Shown: piece by piece, positions 28,344 through 36,905 of the stretch | Position numbering within the stretch: the first letter of the stretch is position 1 | Layout: every line of letters begins with the position of its first letter | From: an uncultured Oscillospiraceae bacterium | GTDB taxonomy: Bacteria; Bacillota; Clostridia; Oscillospirales; Ruminococcaceae | Assembly (NCBI GenBank): GCA_934486875.1 | Contig: CAKSPU010000002.1 | Coordinates: 30,345 to 94,344 of the forward strand | Direction: 5' to 3' | Length of the DNA stretch: 64,000 bases | Notes under the pieces: model-generated | What the model was told of the DNA's origin: nothing | Seen by the model: only the letters and a program-made list of their open reading frames with translations | Database searches by the model: none | Position numbers and translations under genes: made by a program

Positions 28344-30245
28344 TTGTCAGAGCTTATACAGATAACCACGCCCACCGCCCCGAGGGACTATGCCCAGAAT
28401 AACAACAGCACCCGTCACAACGAGATACAGCAGAATCCTACGGGACAGGTCTTTGACCTTGGCGACCAGACGAAAATAGTCAAGACCAACGACAGGGGAG
28501 GGGACAATGCGGAGCGCAACCTGAAGGACGACAGCGGCATACTTATGCGCTCCTCCGCAGATGCGATAAGAAATCCGTCCTCAGCCCTGAATGCGGCAAA
28601 GGAGCTTATATCAACAAAGGCACTGAACATTGTCCGTGAGAGCGGGGATACCGAAGCTCTGAGCAAGCTTACGGAGTTTGCTTCGGAGGTTATGCTCAGT
28701 CCGTCAAATCTTTCGCAGGATATGGCTGCCCAGCAGAAAAACGCCACTATTTACGGCGACAGGCTGTGGAGCGTTTTAAAGGAGCTTGCAGACCTTTCCG
28801 CCAAAAACGGATTTTCGGGAGCGGAGGAGCTCAGAGCCGCCCTCGGGGATTTTGCCAAGGCGGCGGCAGGCGTTTCCGCAAAGGACGAGATACTTAAGTC
28901 CCTGTCCGCAAATTTCAGATTTCTTTCGGCGGAAGCGGCACCGGGGAAAGCAGTCTCGGACGAGCTCCTTGCTGCATCAAAGGCGCTTTCGGGTCCCGAT
29001 GCGGCGGCTAATTTCGCATCGCTGAAGCCCACTCTTTTAAAGCTTCTGGGGTACACGGAAAACAGCCTGCTTTTAAATGACAATACTAAAAATCTGCTGC
29101 CTCTTATCGTCCATAATATGTCCCGCTACAATGATGACCCCGATGCTCTGCGAAACAGCTTTGATTCACTTCTTATGATGACGGAGAGCCTTAATGTCCC
29201 GACGGAGCAGCTTGAAAAAATGGGACTTGACAAAAATATGACCCTCACCGATAATCTCGAAAGACTTTTTGACAGCTTTGTTAAAAATAACGAGTATCTT
29301 TCCCCCGAAGCAAAGCAGTCTGCGCTTATAAGCTCGGAGGAAGCGGCTCACGAGGCGCAGCTCCGTTCGTCTGTAAATCTCCTTGCGGCAGGGGCTAAGC
29401 ATATGGCGGCACGTATCCCCGAGGATACTCTTTCAAAGGTGCTCTCAACGGTGGATCTTACAAGTGGAGATGAAGCTGTGAGAAAGCTCCTCGGAGCGGT
29501 GATACCAAACACCCCGGGAATGAGAAATGCCCTCAGGAGCCTTTTTGACGAGCTTGAAGCCACCAAAGACCTTGATGCGCTCATCGACCGCCTTAACGTT
29601 ATCCTTGAAAACATCGAGGGTGACAGCAGCGAGAATATGATAAGCCTTGCGCAGGGGCTGAACACCGCTCTCGGTGAAATGGCGCAGAGCGGGCAGTACA
29701 AAATTTCCGCCGCAACGTCAATGGAAACGCTGACGGATTTTCTCTCCAAAAACATTAACAGCAGCATTCTCCATTCGCTTTCGGGAGCGACACGCAGCGA
29801 TATGGTGCAGAATATGCTGACGGCTCCCGGAGTTTTCACCCCTCTCATACATCAGTTCGTGCCCCTTGATGCTTTCGGCATAAGGGCATTCGGTGAGCTG
29901 TGGGTAGACCCGAAAGCGGAGGAGCTTATCGAAAACAGGAAAAAGGGCTCGGGAAAAGATGACGGGGCAGGCTCTCATATGCTGCTCTGCTTTGACATTG
30001 AGGACACGGGATATTTCGAGCTTGAAATATACGAAAAGGACAAGAATATGACGGTTATGCTCCTGTGCCCCGAAAGAATGGAAAATGCCTTTGCGCCGAT
30101 CAGGGAGACTATCCCGAAAATTGCGGAGGCAAACGGATATCACGTATCTGCGGCGCTGGTGGAGGGACTGAGGGAAAAGCGTTCCCTGGATCAGGTGTTC
30201 CCGAAGCTCGGAAATCAAAGGAGTGGGCTTAATGTCAAGGTCTGA
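28344..30245 (+). CDS. FliK/YlqG-like flagellar protein
   Basis: A 633-residue, Ala/Leu/Ser-rich helical protein starting with TTG after a strong ribosome site. The last 100 residues (SHMLLCFDIEDTGYFELEIYEKDKNMTVMLLCPE ... VFPKLG) resemble the C-terminal fold of FliK-type hook-length proteins, and the next gene is a FlhB-like fragment. This is the order of ylqG-ylqH in Bacillus subtilis. No signal peptide or membrane segment. I infer an accessory role in flagellar export; the family itself is not characterised well enough to say more. Confidence 0.65.
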   Translation: MSELIQITTPTAPRDYAQNNNSTRHNEIQQNPTGQVFDLGDQTKIVKTNDRGGDNAERNLKDDSGILMRSSADAIRNPSSALNAAKELISTKALNIVRESGDTEALSKLTEFASEVMLSPSNLSQDMAAQQKNATIYGDRLWSVLKELADLSAKNGFSGAEELRAALGDFAKAAAGVSAKDEILKSLSANFRFLSAEAAPGKAVSDELLAASKALSGPDAAANFASLKPTLLKLLGYTENSLLLNDNTKNLLPLIVHNMSRYNDDPDALRNSFDSLLMMTESLNVPTEQLEKMGLDKNMTLTDNLERLFDSFVKNNEYLSPEAKQSALISSEEAAHEAQLRSSVNLLAAGAKHMAARIPEDTLSKVLSTVDLTSGDEAVRKLLGAVIPNTPGMRNALRSLFDELEATKDLDALIDRLNVILENIEGDSSENMISLAQGLNTALGEMAQSGQYKISAATSMETLTDFLSKNINSSILHSLSGATRSDMVQNMLTAPGVFTPLIHQFVPLDAFGIRAFGELWVDPKAEELIENRKKGSGKDDGAGSHMLLCFDIEDTGYFELEIYEKDKNMTVMLLCPERMENAFAPIRETIPKIAEANGYHVSAALVEGLREKRSLDQVFPKLGNQRSGLNVKV

Positions 30246-30513
30246 TAACAAAAAAAGTGCGGTTGCGCTGAAATACAATCCCGAAAAGGACTACAGCCCT
30301 ATTGTTGTGGCTGCGGGACACGGTCACGCTGCGGAGCGGATAATCTCTCTTGCAGATGAAAGCGGTGTGCCTATCTACAGAGATGACAGCGCTGCTGCGG
30401 TGCTCACGATGCTTGATGTGGGACAGGGTGTTCCCCCTGAGATGTACTCGGTGGTGGCGGCTATATATGTTGAGGTAATGAAGCTTGCAAAGGAGCGGCA
30501 GGAGGAGAAATAA
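30232..30513 (+). CDS. FlhB C-terminal-domain-like protein (YlqH/FlhX type)
   Basis: A 93-residue cytoplasmic protein matching the C-terminal domain of the export-gate protein FlhB, starting right after where the FlhB NPTH cleavage site would be (SAVALKYNPEKDYSPIVVAAGHGHAAERIISLADESGVPIYRDD). The ATG at 30232 follows an AAAGGAG site and overlaps the previous gene by 14 bp, so the two are coupled. Stand-alone copies of this domain can partly replace the cleaved FlhB fragment in other bacteria. A full FlhB should be elsewhere. Confidence 0.85.
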   Translation: MSRSDNKKSAVALKYNPEKDYSPIVVAAGHGHAAERIISLADESGVPIYRDDSAAAVLTMLDVGQGVPPEMYSVVAAIYVEVMKLAKERQEEK

Positions 30514-30561
30514 CGGGCGATGTAAACTGACCGATAAATCGAAATTTGGGAGGGTGATTAG

Positions 30562-30858
30562 ATGAAAACTTATACGATTTGTGGAAGTATGCGATTTGAT
30601 AAAGAGATGAAGAAAATTGCTTATAACCTTGAAATCGGTAAAGGATATAATATATTGCAGTGTGTTTATTGTGAAGAAAATGTTATTCCAACAGATGAGG
30701 AACTTTCGCGACTTGCAGATGCTCATTACAGAAAAATCGACTTGAGCGACGGTATATATGTTGTGAATATTGATGGATATATTGGGGAAGCGGTTAAAAA
30801 AGAAATTGAGTACGCCGAAAAACATGAGAAAGAAGTAGTGTATCATTACAATAGATAA
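30562..30858 (+). CDS. Small nucleoside 2-deoxyribosyltransferase-like protein
   Basis: A 98-residue protein: MKTYTICGSMRFDKEMKK at the start, then DAHYRKIDLSDGIYVVNIDGYIGEAVKKEIEYAEKHEKEVVYH. The CGS loop and the ID-S-D-x-I-Y-V-V-N-x-x-G-Y-I-G block are typical of the deoxyribosyltransferase/TIR-like superfamily. The gene is visibly AT-richer than its neighbours, with codons such as TTA, ATA and GAA, which suggests recent arrival. It has its own GGGAGGG ribosome site. The exact activity cannot be assigned. Confidence 0.6.
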   Translation: MKTYTICGSMRFDKEMKKIAYNLEIGKGYNILQCVYCEENVIPTDEELSRLADAHYRKIDLSDGIYVVNIDGYIGEAVKKEIEYAEKHEKEVVYHYNR

Positions 30859-30910
30859 ATTCCGATTTGTCAAACAAATTTCACATTAATAACCGAAAGG
30901 AAGTAAAAAA

Positions 30911-31741
30911 ATGTCAGAACGCTATGAAAGACTTGCGAAATGCTACGAAAGCTTTAAGGCAAAGGTGGACTTCACCCCGAAAATAGCCCTTATCCTCGGC
31001 TCGGGTCTTGGCGACTATGCCGACGGCATCGACATAAGGGCAACGCTTGATTACAAGGACATCGAGGGCTTTCCCGTGTCCACCGCCCCCGGTCATAAGG
31101 GTCGCTTCGTTTTCGGATATGTGGGCGATGTCCCCGTTGTCATAATGCAGGGACGTGTACATTATTATGAGGGCTATCCTATGGAGGACGTGGTGCTCCC
31201 CGTAAGACTTATGAAGCTTATGGGAGCTGAGGTGCTCTTTGTTACCAATGCCGCAGGCGGCGTAAACTGGCATTTCGAGTGCGGCGACTTTATGCTCATA
31301 AACGATCAGATATGTATGGCTCCCTCTCCGCTCATCGGTGAGAACCTTGACGAGCTTGGCCCCCGTTTCCCCGATATGAGCGAAATTTACAGCAAAAAGC
31401 TCCGTGATATCGTGAAAAAATCCGCCCGTGACCTTGATATCCCACTCAGAGAGGGCGTTTATATTCAGCTCACGGGTCCGAACTATGAATCTCCCTCGGA
31501 GGTCAGAATGGTGAGAACTCTCGGCGCAGACGCTGTGGGAATGTCCACCGCCTGCGAAGCCATTGCCGCAAATCATATGGGTATGAAAACTGTGGGGATC
31601 TCCTGCATCTCAAACCTTGCCTGCGGCGTGTCCAACCGCCCCCTCTCCCACGCAGAGGTGCAGGAGACTGCCGACAGGGTAGCGCCTCTTTTCAAGAAGC
31701 TCGTTACCGCATCGGTGCAGAACATCGCAAAGGAGTTGTAA
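30911..31741 (+). CDS. punA: Purine nucleoside phosphorylase
   Basis: Splits purine nucleosides with phosphate to the base and (deoxy)ribose 1-phosphate. The 276 residues fit the trimeric PNP family: LILGSGLGDYAD (phosphate loop), APGHKGRF, QGRVHYYEGY, VTNAAGGV, TGPNYESPSEVRM and VGMSTACEAIAANHMGMKTVGISCISN with the purine-binding Glu and Asn. Good AAAGGAAG ribosome site. Its stop codon overlaps the start of the next gene as TAATG. Confidence 0.95.
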   Translation: MSERYERLAKCYESFKAKVDFTPKIALILGSGLGDYADGIDIRATLDYKDIEGFPVSTAPGHKGRFVFGYVGDVPVVIMQGRVHYYEGYPMEDVVLPVRLMKLMGAEVLFVTNAAGGVNWHFECGDFMLINDQICMAPSPLIGENLDELGPRFPDMSEIYSKKLRDIVKKSARDLDIPLREGVYIQLTGPNYESPSEVRMVRTLGADAVGMSTACEAIAANHMGMKTVGISCISNLACGVSNRPLSHAEVQETADRVAPLFKKLVTASVQNIAKEL

Positions 31742-32193
31742 TGTCATTTATGACATTCGTGATACGTGAAGCCGTATATGATGATCTTGACGGTCTCCTC
31801 GAGCTTTATACCCATCTTCACGGCAATCCCATTCCCGAAAAAAGCGAAAGGCTTGCAAAGCTGTGGGACGGCATTATGGCGGATAAGTCACATCATATCA
31901 TCGTTGCGGAGGAGGACGGGAAAATAGTCTCCTCCTGCGTGTGCGTAATTATCCCGAATCTCACCCACGGTCAGCAGCCATATGCATTTGTGGAAAATGT
32001 TGTCACTCACCCCGATCACCGCAAAAAGGGGCTTGCATCGGGCTGCCTTGAATATGCGGGGAAAATTGCGGAGGCTGCGGGCTGCTACAAAATAATGCTC
32101 CTCACAGGCTCAAAGGAGGAAAGCACGCTCCGATTTTACGAACGTGCGGGCTTCAACCGCAATGACAAGACCGCTTTTATCAGGTGGATATAA
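31741..32193 (+). CDS. GNAT family N-acetyltransferase
   Basis: A 150-residue single GNAT domain: a strand-rich N-terminus, then VENVVTHPDHRKKGLASGCLEYAGKIAEAAGCYKIMLLTGSKEESTLRFYERAGF, in which the acetyl-CoA loop (Q/R-x-x-G-x-A) reads RKKGLA. Translation is coupled to the purine nucleoside phosphorylase by a TAATG overlap. The substrate is unknown. Confidence 0.88.
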   Translation: MSFMTFVIREAVYDDLDGLLELYTHLHGNPIPEKSERLAKLWDGIMADKSHHIIVAEEDGKIVSSCVCVIIPNLTHGQQPYAFVENVVTHPDHRKKGLASGCLEYAGKIAEAAGCYKIMLLTGSKEESTLRFYERAGFNRNDKTAFIRWI

Positions 32194-32259
32194 TGTTTGT
32201 ATGACATTATGTAAAGTATTTCCTCTTAAAAACCGCCCGATTTGTGCAAAAGCTGAATT

Positions 32260-32362
32260 TTGTATCCGAAAGCTGTTTTTTGCATAATTGCTATTGCAAT
32301 ATGTGAAAACGGGTGGTATAATATAATTGTATTGTATCCGAAGTTGTATTGTATCCCGAAAG
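32260..32362 (+). repeat. Three direct repeats around the ECF transporter promoter
   Basis: TTGTATCCGAA occurs at 32260-32270 and 32332-32342, and with one inserted C at 32349-32360. The last two lie in a tandem repeat of 17 and 19 bases (32327-32343 and 32344-32362). One copy is upstream of the -35 box and two are in the leader, which suggests a repressor or RNA-level control. No known riboswitch motif was seen. Confidence 0.55.
32294..32322 (+). promoter_or_regulatory. Promoter of the ECF transporter gene
   Basis: TTGCAA (32294-32299), a 17-bp spacer and TATAAT (32317-32322). Confidence 0.75.
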
Positions 32363-32388
32363 GGAATGATAACAAGGAGGATCTTTTT

Positions 32389-32967
32389 ATGAGGGAAAAA
32401 ACAAGAGCACTTGTGGGAACAGGCATTCTTACGGCAATAGTTGCCGTTTTGCAGGCACTTTCCGTAGGCATCAAGTTCGGTCCTTTCAGCATAACGTTTG
32501 TACTTATTCCAATAGTAGTCGGTGCGGCACTGTACGGATATAAGTCGGGTGCGTGGCTGGGCTTTGTTTTCGGAGCGGTCGTACTTTTCACCGATGCCGC
32601 TGCCTTTATGGCAATAAATGTTCCCGGAACTATCATCACCTGCCTTTCAAAGGGTATTCTGGCAGGACTTGGCGCAGGTCTGGTATATAAGCTCCTTGAG
32701 GGCAAAAACCGCACTGCCGCCGTTATCACCGCCGCTGTGGTATGCCCCGTTATAAATACGGGCGTGTTCCTTCTCGGCTGCACCGTGTTCTTTATGGACA
32801 CCATTTCCCAGTGGGCACAGGGCGCAGGCTTTGCATCTGCGGGTGCTTACCTTATCTTCGGAATGGTTGGACTGAACTTTGTTGTTGAGTCCGTCACAAA
32901 CATTCTTCTCAGCTCTGTTATCGTAAAGATACTGAACGTTGTGAAGAAGCCGGCGGCTGCAATGTAA
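32389..32967 (+). CDS. ECF transporter substrate-binding (S) component
   Basis: A 192-residue integral membrane protein starting MREKTRALVGTG after an AAGGAGG site; an upstream in-frame ATG (32260) has no ribosome site. About six membrane segments can be drawn, with the S-component features of an N-terminal ARTK-like charged helix, GPFSITFVLIPIVVGAALYGYKSGAWLGFVFGAVVL and a long C-terminal helix. Such proteins bind a vitamin or similar solute and dock on the EcfA/A'/T energy module, which is not in this window. The substrate is not evident; pantothenate- or riboflavin-type S components are the nearest in style. Confidence 0.85.
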   Translation: MREKTRALVGTGILTAIVAVLQALSVGIKFGPFSITFVLIPIVVGAALYGYKSGAWLGFVFGAVVLFTDAAAFMAINVPGTIITCLSKGILAGLGAGLVYKLLEGKNRTAAVITAAVVCPVINTGVFLLGCTVFFMDTISQWAQGAGFASAGAYLIFGMVGLNFVVESVTNILLSSVIVKILNVVKKPAAAM

Positions 32968-33046
32968 GCCGCAATATCGGGGAGAAGCTGTATTGCTCTC
33001 CACCGGAATTTTAAAGTAAAATCAAATGTGATACAATACATATCGA

Positions 33047-33092
33047 CGTAAAGCCGCAGACGAGTTTCTGCGGCTTTACGCTGATTTTTTTG
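33047..33092 (+). terminator. Terminator after the ECF transporter gene
   Basis: A perfect 14-bp stem, CGTAAAGCCGCAGA with its complement (33047-33060 and 33067-33080), followed by GCTGATTTTTTTG. Confidence 0.9.
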
Positions 33093-33171
33093 ATTTTATT
33101 TTATTTAGCATATTTTGTCAAATGTTTGTGAATGGTGCAGAAATATTCATAAAGAATAACGGCAAAAGCTG

Positions 33172-33201
33172 TTGACTGTTATCCCCCGGATATACTATAA
33201 T
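33172..33201 (+). promoter_or_regulatory. Promoter of the VWA protein gene
   Basis: TTGACT (33172-33177), an 18-bp spacer and TATAAT (33196-33201), about 50 bp before the TTG start at 33257. Confidence 0.75.
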
Positions 33202-33256
33202 TAAATTGTTGCATTATGCGTTTTAATAACAATTACATAAATGGATGTGAACTGAT

Positions 33257-36244
33257 TTGAGCAATAAGAAGAAAAAGAAGCATTCGGGTGCCCCAATGCC
33301 CCGTACAGCCAAGAAAAACAACATCACCCCCGAGGAGGAGAAGAATATCCCTGTCCAGAGCCTCAGCGAGATGATGGCATTTTCCGATGAAGCCGAGGAA
33401 GAGCCCGAAACAGAGGATATAATCGTTCCAAAGCCGACGGACAAGCCTGCCCCCAAGGCGGAAGAAAAAGCTGCTCCCAAGGCGGAAGAAAAAGCTGCCC
33501 CCAAGGCAGAGGAAAAAGCTGCTCCCAAGACAGAGGAAAAATCTGCTCCCAAAGCAGAGAATAAACCTGCGCCCAAGGCAGAAGAAAAGCCCGCACCTAA
33601 AGCAGAGGAAAAGCCTGTCCCCAAGGAAGATAAGGACGCTCTTTCAAGCGGTCCTATGATATCCGCTGCGGAAGCACAGCGAAGAGCAGTTGCGGAGGAC
33701 GCACTTGACCGTGACCTTGCGGCGGCAAGAAAGAAAAAGCTTCAGGAAGAGGCGTACAACAAGCGTCAGCGTGAGCTTGAAATGCAGAAGGAAGCAGAGC
33801 GCCTCAGCCGTGCCGAGCAGGCAAAGCAGCGTCAGGACAACGTTCAGGAAATGGCGAAAAAGCGTGCGGAGCTGAAAGCCGCTCAGGAAGCCATTGCCGC
33901 TTCCGAAGCAAAGGCAGCCGCAAATACTGCCGCAGCCCGTAAAAACAAGTCCAACAAGCGCTTCAACCGTGCTATCCTTTCAATGAAGGCGGGCAAGGCT
34001 GTTCTTGTGGCTGTTATACTTATTATCCTTGCATACACAGGCGCATTTATCTTTGTGGGTACGAAGAATGATGCCTTTTATACCGAGCTTGAAAGCAAGC
34101 TGAGCAGCCGCAGCCGGGTAGTTGCAAATGAAGAAAGCGACTACACTGTTCCCGATGTCAGCCCTCTTTCCGCCGAGCAGAAAAATAATCTCGGACTTTA
34201 TGATTTCCTTGCGGATTCCGACAGGGACGGACTTTCCGATAACTATGAGCTTACCGTTTCAAAGACAGACCCCCTCAATGCCGACTGCGACGGAGACGGT
34301 GTGCCTGACGGAAGAGAGCTCAGAGCGGGACTTGACCCAAATAACCCCGTTTCCGACGGAACAACTCCCGACAGCGATGTGATAAAGGATATCACCGTTA
34401 CCGAAAATAACGTTACCGCCGAGGTAACAGGCATTCCCAACACCGCATACACATCTCTTTCAAAGCTCGCAAACAACAGTATCCAGGGTACACCCGGACT
34501 TGTTGGCTATGCATATGAGTTCTATTCCGACAAGAATTTCGACAGCTGCAAGCTCACATTCCGTTATGACGACAAGGACATCACCGAGGGCGGCGTTACC
34601 GAAGCGGCACTTTCCGTATATCGCTTCGATTCCGAAAAGCTCGTTTTTGAAAAGCTTGCAAGCACCCTTGATGCAAACGGCAACACCGTAAGCACAGAGA
34701 TAACCGAAAACGGCGTATATGCTGTCTGCGATGCTTCCGTTCTTATGCAGAAGGGCAGCACCAACATTTTCTTCCTCATTGATAATTCAGGCTCAATGTA
34801 CCCCGAGGAGCTGTGCGCAAATTCCGAGGAGAATGACGTTGAGTTCAAGCGCCTTGACTTTGCGGTAAATCTTATTGATATGCTGGGCGCTGATGCAAAT
34901 TACGGAGCAGGCGAATTTTCCGGCAGCTATGCTCAGATAACCCCGATTTCATCTGACAACGATAATGTCAAGCAGAAGATCTCCGATATCAGGAACAAAA
35001 AGCAGACATTTTCGGGAACCGAGATCGCAGGAGCTATAAAGAGCGCAGTGAGCGAGTTCGGAAATGTCCGCCCCAGCGATAAGAATTACATAATCCTGCT
35101 CACCGACGGTATGCCCTCGAATTATAATCAGGCTGCCGAGCAGCAAGCGATCGAGCTTGCAAGGAAAAACGGCATCACCGTTTTCACAATTGGTCTCGGC
35201 AAGGAGATAGACACCGAGTATCTTTTCAATATCGCAGAGGATACGAACGGTCAGTTCTTCCAGGCATCAAATGCGGACGCTCTTGAAAACATCTATGAGA
35301 AGATACAGAGCTTTATGTCCTACAATCAGATAACCATTGAGGAGGACAGCGGCAAGAAGGGCTATGTTATAGCAGATTCGGGCTTCAATGTTCTCAAGGA
35401 CGGCATCGGCTACAGCAATTTCCGCTCCGACTTTGCTCCAAACGGCACCGACAAGGGCATTGCGGGACTTATCAGAGCCTACTACACAGGCGAGCTGAAG
35501 CTTGCCGAAAGCGGCTATACCACCACCGAGGGCAAGGCTGTTGACGGCTATGACATCAGCAAGGTACAGAGCTTTACCGACAATAAGACCGACCTTTCCG
35601 CCGTTACGATGGATATCCTTGATTCCTACAACGAGTACCTCACCCTTCCCGACAAGTGGGATTTCCGCCACATCAGAAACGGACTTCTTGGCTACAGCGA
35701 CGACACAAGAGATTACATCGACAGCCATATGATGAAGGTCATAACCTCTGACTACAGCTTTGATGCACCCAAATCCGACGATTTCACCGAGTTTTTGCGC
35801 ACCATTACGTTCAATAAGCTCAAAGGCTTTACTTCATATGAATGCGTGCTCATCGACAGCTCCGTGTGTCAGGGCGATGACCTGTCAATTATGAATATGC
35901 TCAAATGGTTTGAGGCATATACGAAGTCGGGCAAGTGCGATGTTTACGATTTCGGCTACGAGGGCGATAAAGCCTTTGACAGCCTCATAAACGAGCTTAC
36001 AACAGGAAGCCCTGCGGTCATCGTTTACGGTGGCACTGCAATGAACGCTGTTCGCATTGCCCGTGATGCGGAAAACCCCAACAGGTTCGTTATCGACGCA
36101 TACGACAGCAATTCCCCCGAGAGAAGCACAAGGATAAATCTTGTCAGAACTCCCATTTATGACGGCAATGCAGCACCGACCTATCAGTTCACCGCTTCAA
36201 GAGGAAGCGAGCCTGAGTCACTTCAGATAATCGTTTCCAAGTAA
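33257..36244 (+). CDS. Large membrane-anchored VWA-domain protein
   Basis: A 995-residue protein. Residues 1-240 are a charged, presumably cytoplasmic tail with about ten PKAEEK-like repeats (67-135) and a long Ala/Glu/Lys/Arg coiled region. One membrane segment lies at about 244-266. Outside it are calcium-binding thrombospondin type 3-like repeats (about 320-361, DSDRDGLSDNYE and DCDGDGVPDGRE) and a von Willebrand A domain (about 500-680) with MIDAS IDNSGSM. The last 200 residues resemble a C39-like peptidase fold but without an obvious Cys/His pair. The start is a TTG with a poor ribosome site and is uncertain. Function unknown; adhesion or mechanosensing is a guess. Confidence 0.8.
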   Translation: MSNKKKKKHSGAPMPRTAKKNNITPEEEKNIPVQSLSEMMAFSDEAEEEPETEDIIVPKPTDKPAPKAEEKAAPKAEEKAAPKAEEKAAPKTEEKSAPKAENKPAPKAEEKPAPKAEEKPVPKEDKDALSSGPMISAAEAQRRAVAEDALDRDLAAARKKKLQEEAYNKRQRELEMQKEAERLSRAEQAKQRQDNVQEMAKKRAELKAAQEAIAASEAKAAANTAAARKNKSNKRFNRAILSMKAGKAVLVAVILIILAYTGAFIFVGTKNDAFYTELESKLSSRSRVVANEESDYTVPDVSPLSAEQKNNLGLYDFLADSDRDGLSDNYELTVSKTDPLNADCDGDGVPDGRELRAGLDPNNPVSDGTTPDSDVIKDITVTENNVTAEVTGIPNTAYTSLSKLANNSIQGTPGLVGYAYEFYSDKNFDSCKLTFRYDDKDITEGGVTEAALSVYRFDSEKLVFEKLASTLDANGNTVSTEITENGVYAVCDASVLMQKGSTNIFFLIDNSGSMYPEELCANSEENDVEFKRLDFAVNLIDMLGADANYGAGEFSGSYAQITPISSDNDNVKQKISDIRNKKQTFSGTEIAGAIKSAVSEFGNVRPSDKNYIILLTDGMPSNYNQAAEQQAIELARKNGITVFTIGLGKEIDTEYLFNIAEDTNGQFFQASNADALENIYEKIQSFMSYNQITIEEDSGKKGYVIADSGFNVLKDGIGYSNFRSDFAPNGTDKGIAGLIRAYYTGELKLAESGYTTTEGKAVDGYDISKVQSFTDNKTDLSAVTMDILDSYNEYLTLPDKWDFRHIRNGLLGYSDDTRDYIDSHMMKVITSDYSFDAPKSDDFTEFLRTITFNKLKGFTSYECVLIDSSVCQGDDLSIMNMLKWFEAYTKSGKCDVYDFGYEGDKAFDSLINELTTGSPAVIVYGGTAMNAVRIARDAENPNRFVIDAYDSNSPERSTRINLVRTPIYDGNAAPTYQFTASRGSEPESLQIIVSK

Positions 36245-36265
36245 TAATCCGCAATAGGAGGTATA

Positions 36266-36367
36266 ATACTAATAACCAATAAAACTGCTGACAAAAAATC
36301 TTTGCATAATCCATATATGCAAGATTATGCTCGATTTTTTGTGCAGTTTTTAATTGGTTCTTAGTAT
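36266..36367. repeat. MITE-like element, copy B
   Basis: 102 bp, ATACTAATAACCAAT at the left and ATTGGTTCTTAGTAT at the right, flanked by TA. Nearly the whole length folds into one hairpin (AAAACTGC...ACAAAAAATC with GATTTTTTGT...GCAGTTTT, and an inner GCATAATC/GATTATGC). It differs from copy C at only four positions. It sits 10 bp before the ASCH gene. Confidence 0.85.
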
Positions 36368-36376
36368 TTGTATTAA

Positions 36377-36724
36377 ATGAAAAATCACGTTATGAATTTA
36401 ACGCCGTCACCGTTAGAAAAGATAAGATCGGGAACAAAAACCATTGAACTCAGGCTTTATGATGAAAAACGGCAGGCGGTTTCAATTGGTGATACCATTA
36501 CTTTTATCAACACAGAAAAAGCCGATGATACTGTTGATGTTAAGGTTGAGGAGCTGTTTATATTCAGGTCCTTTGACGAACTTTACCGAGAATTGCCGCT
36601 GACGGAGTGCGGCTACACCGAAAAAAATGTTGATACAGCTTCTCCGAGGGATATGGAAAAGTATTATTCCGCAGAAAAGCAGGCAATGTACGGAGTAGTG
36701 GGCATCAGAATTTCACTTTTATGA
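36377..36724 (+). CDS. ASCH domain protein
   Basis: A 115-residue ASCH/PUA-like protein: HVMNLTPSPLEKIRSGTKTIELRLYDEKRQAVSIGDTITFIN, with the conserved K-T-I-E-x-R-L block of the binding cleft, ending MYGVVGIRI. ASCH proteins bind RNA or modified nucleosides; some are amidohydrolases of acetylcytidine. The start begins ten bases after the MITE-like element and has no purine-rich ribosome site, so the insertion may have removed the original leader. Confidence 0.85.
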   Translation: MKNHVMNLTPSPLEKIRSGTKTIELRLYDEKRQAVSIGDTITFINTEKADDTVDVKVEELFIFRSFDELYRELPLTECGYTEKNVDTASPRDMEKYYSAEKQAMYGVVGIRISLL

Positions 36725-36727
36725 TAC

Positions 36728-36763
36728 AAAAAAATCCCGTGATGAATTTCACGGGATATTTTT
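36728..36763. terminator. Bidirectional-looking terminator after the ASCH gene
   Basis: ATCCCGTGA (36734-36742) and TCACGGGAT (36749-36757) with A and T runs on either side; on the plus strand the tail is ATTTTTG. Confidence 0.85.
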
Positions 36764-36835
36764 GTGCAGTATGATAACAGCGGGGCGATAAACAGGCATA
36801 AAATTAAATAAATCGACGGAAGTAAAATAATTATA

Positions 36836-36864
36836 TAGACAGTTCGGGCGAAATATGATATAAT
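36836..36864 (+). promoter_or_regulatory. Promoter of the PrsA-like lipoprotein gene
   Basis: TAGACA (36836-36841), a 17-bp spacer and TATAAT (36859-36864). The predicted start near 36871 supports use of the ATG at 36906 and not the one at 36876. Confidence 0.8.
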
Positions 36865-36905
36865 GTAAGGTATCTATGAAAAGCGAAAGGATTGGTCAAA
36901 TCAAA

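Noticed and set aside
32260-32388. Longer N-terminus for the ECF transporter protein
   Set aside because: It would start upstream of the promoter -35 box, so it cannot be transcribed from it; the ATG at 32389 has a strong ribosome site.
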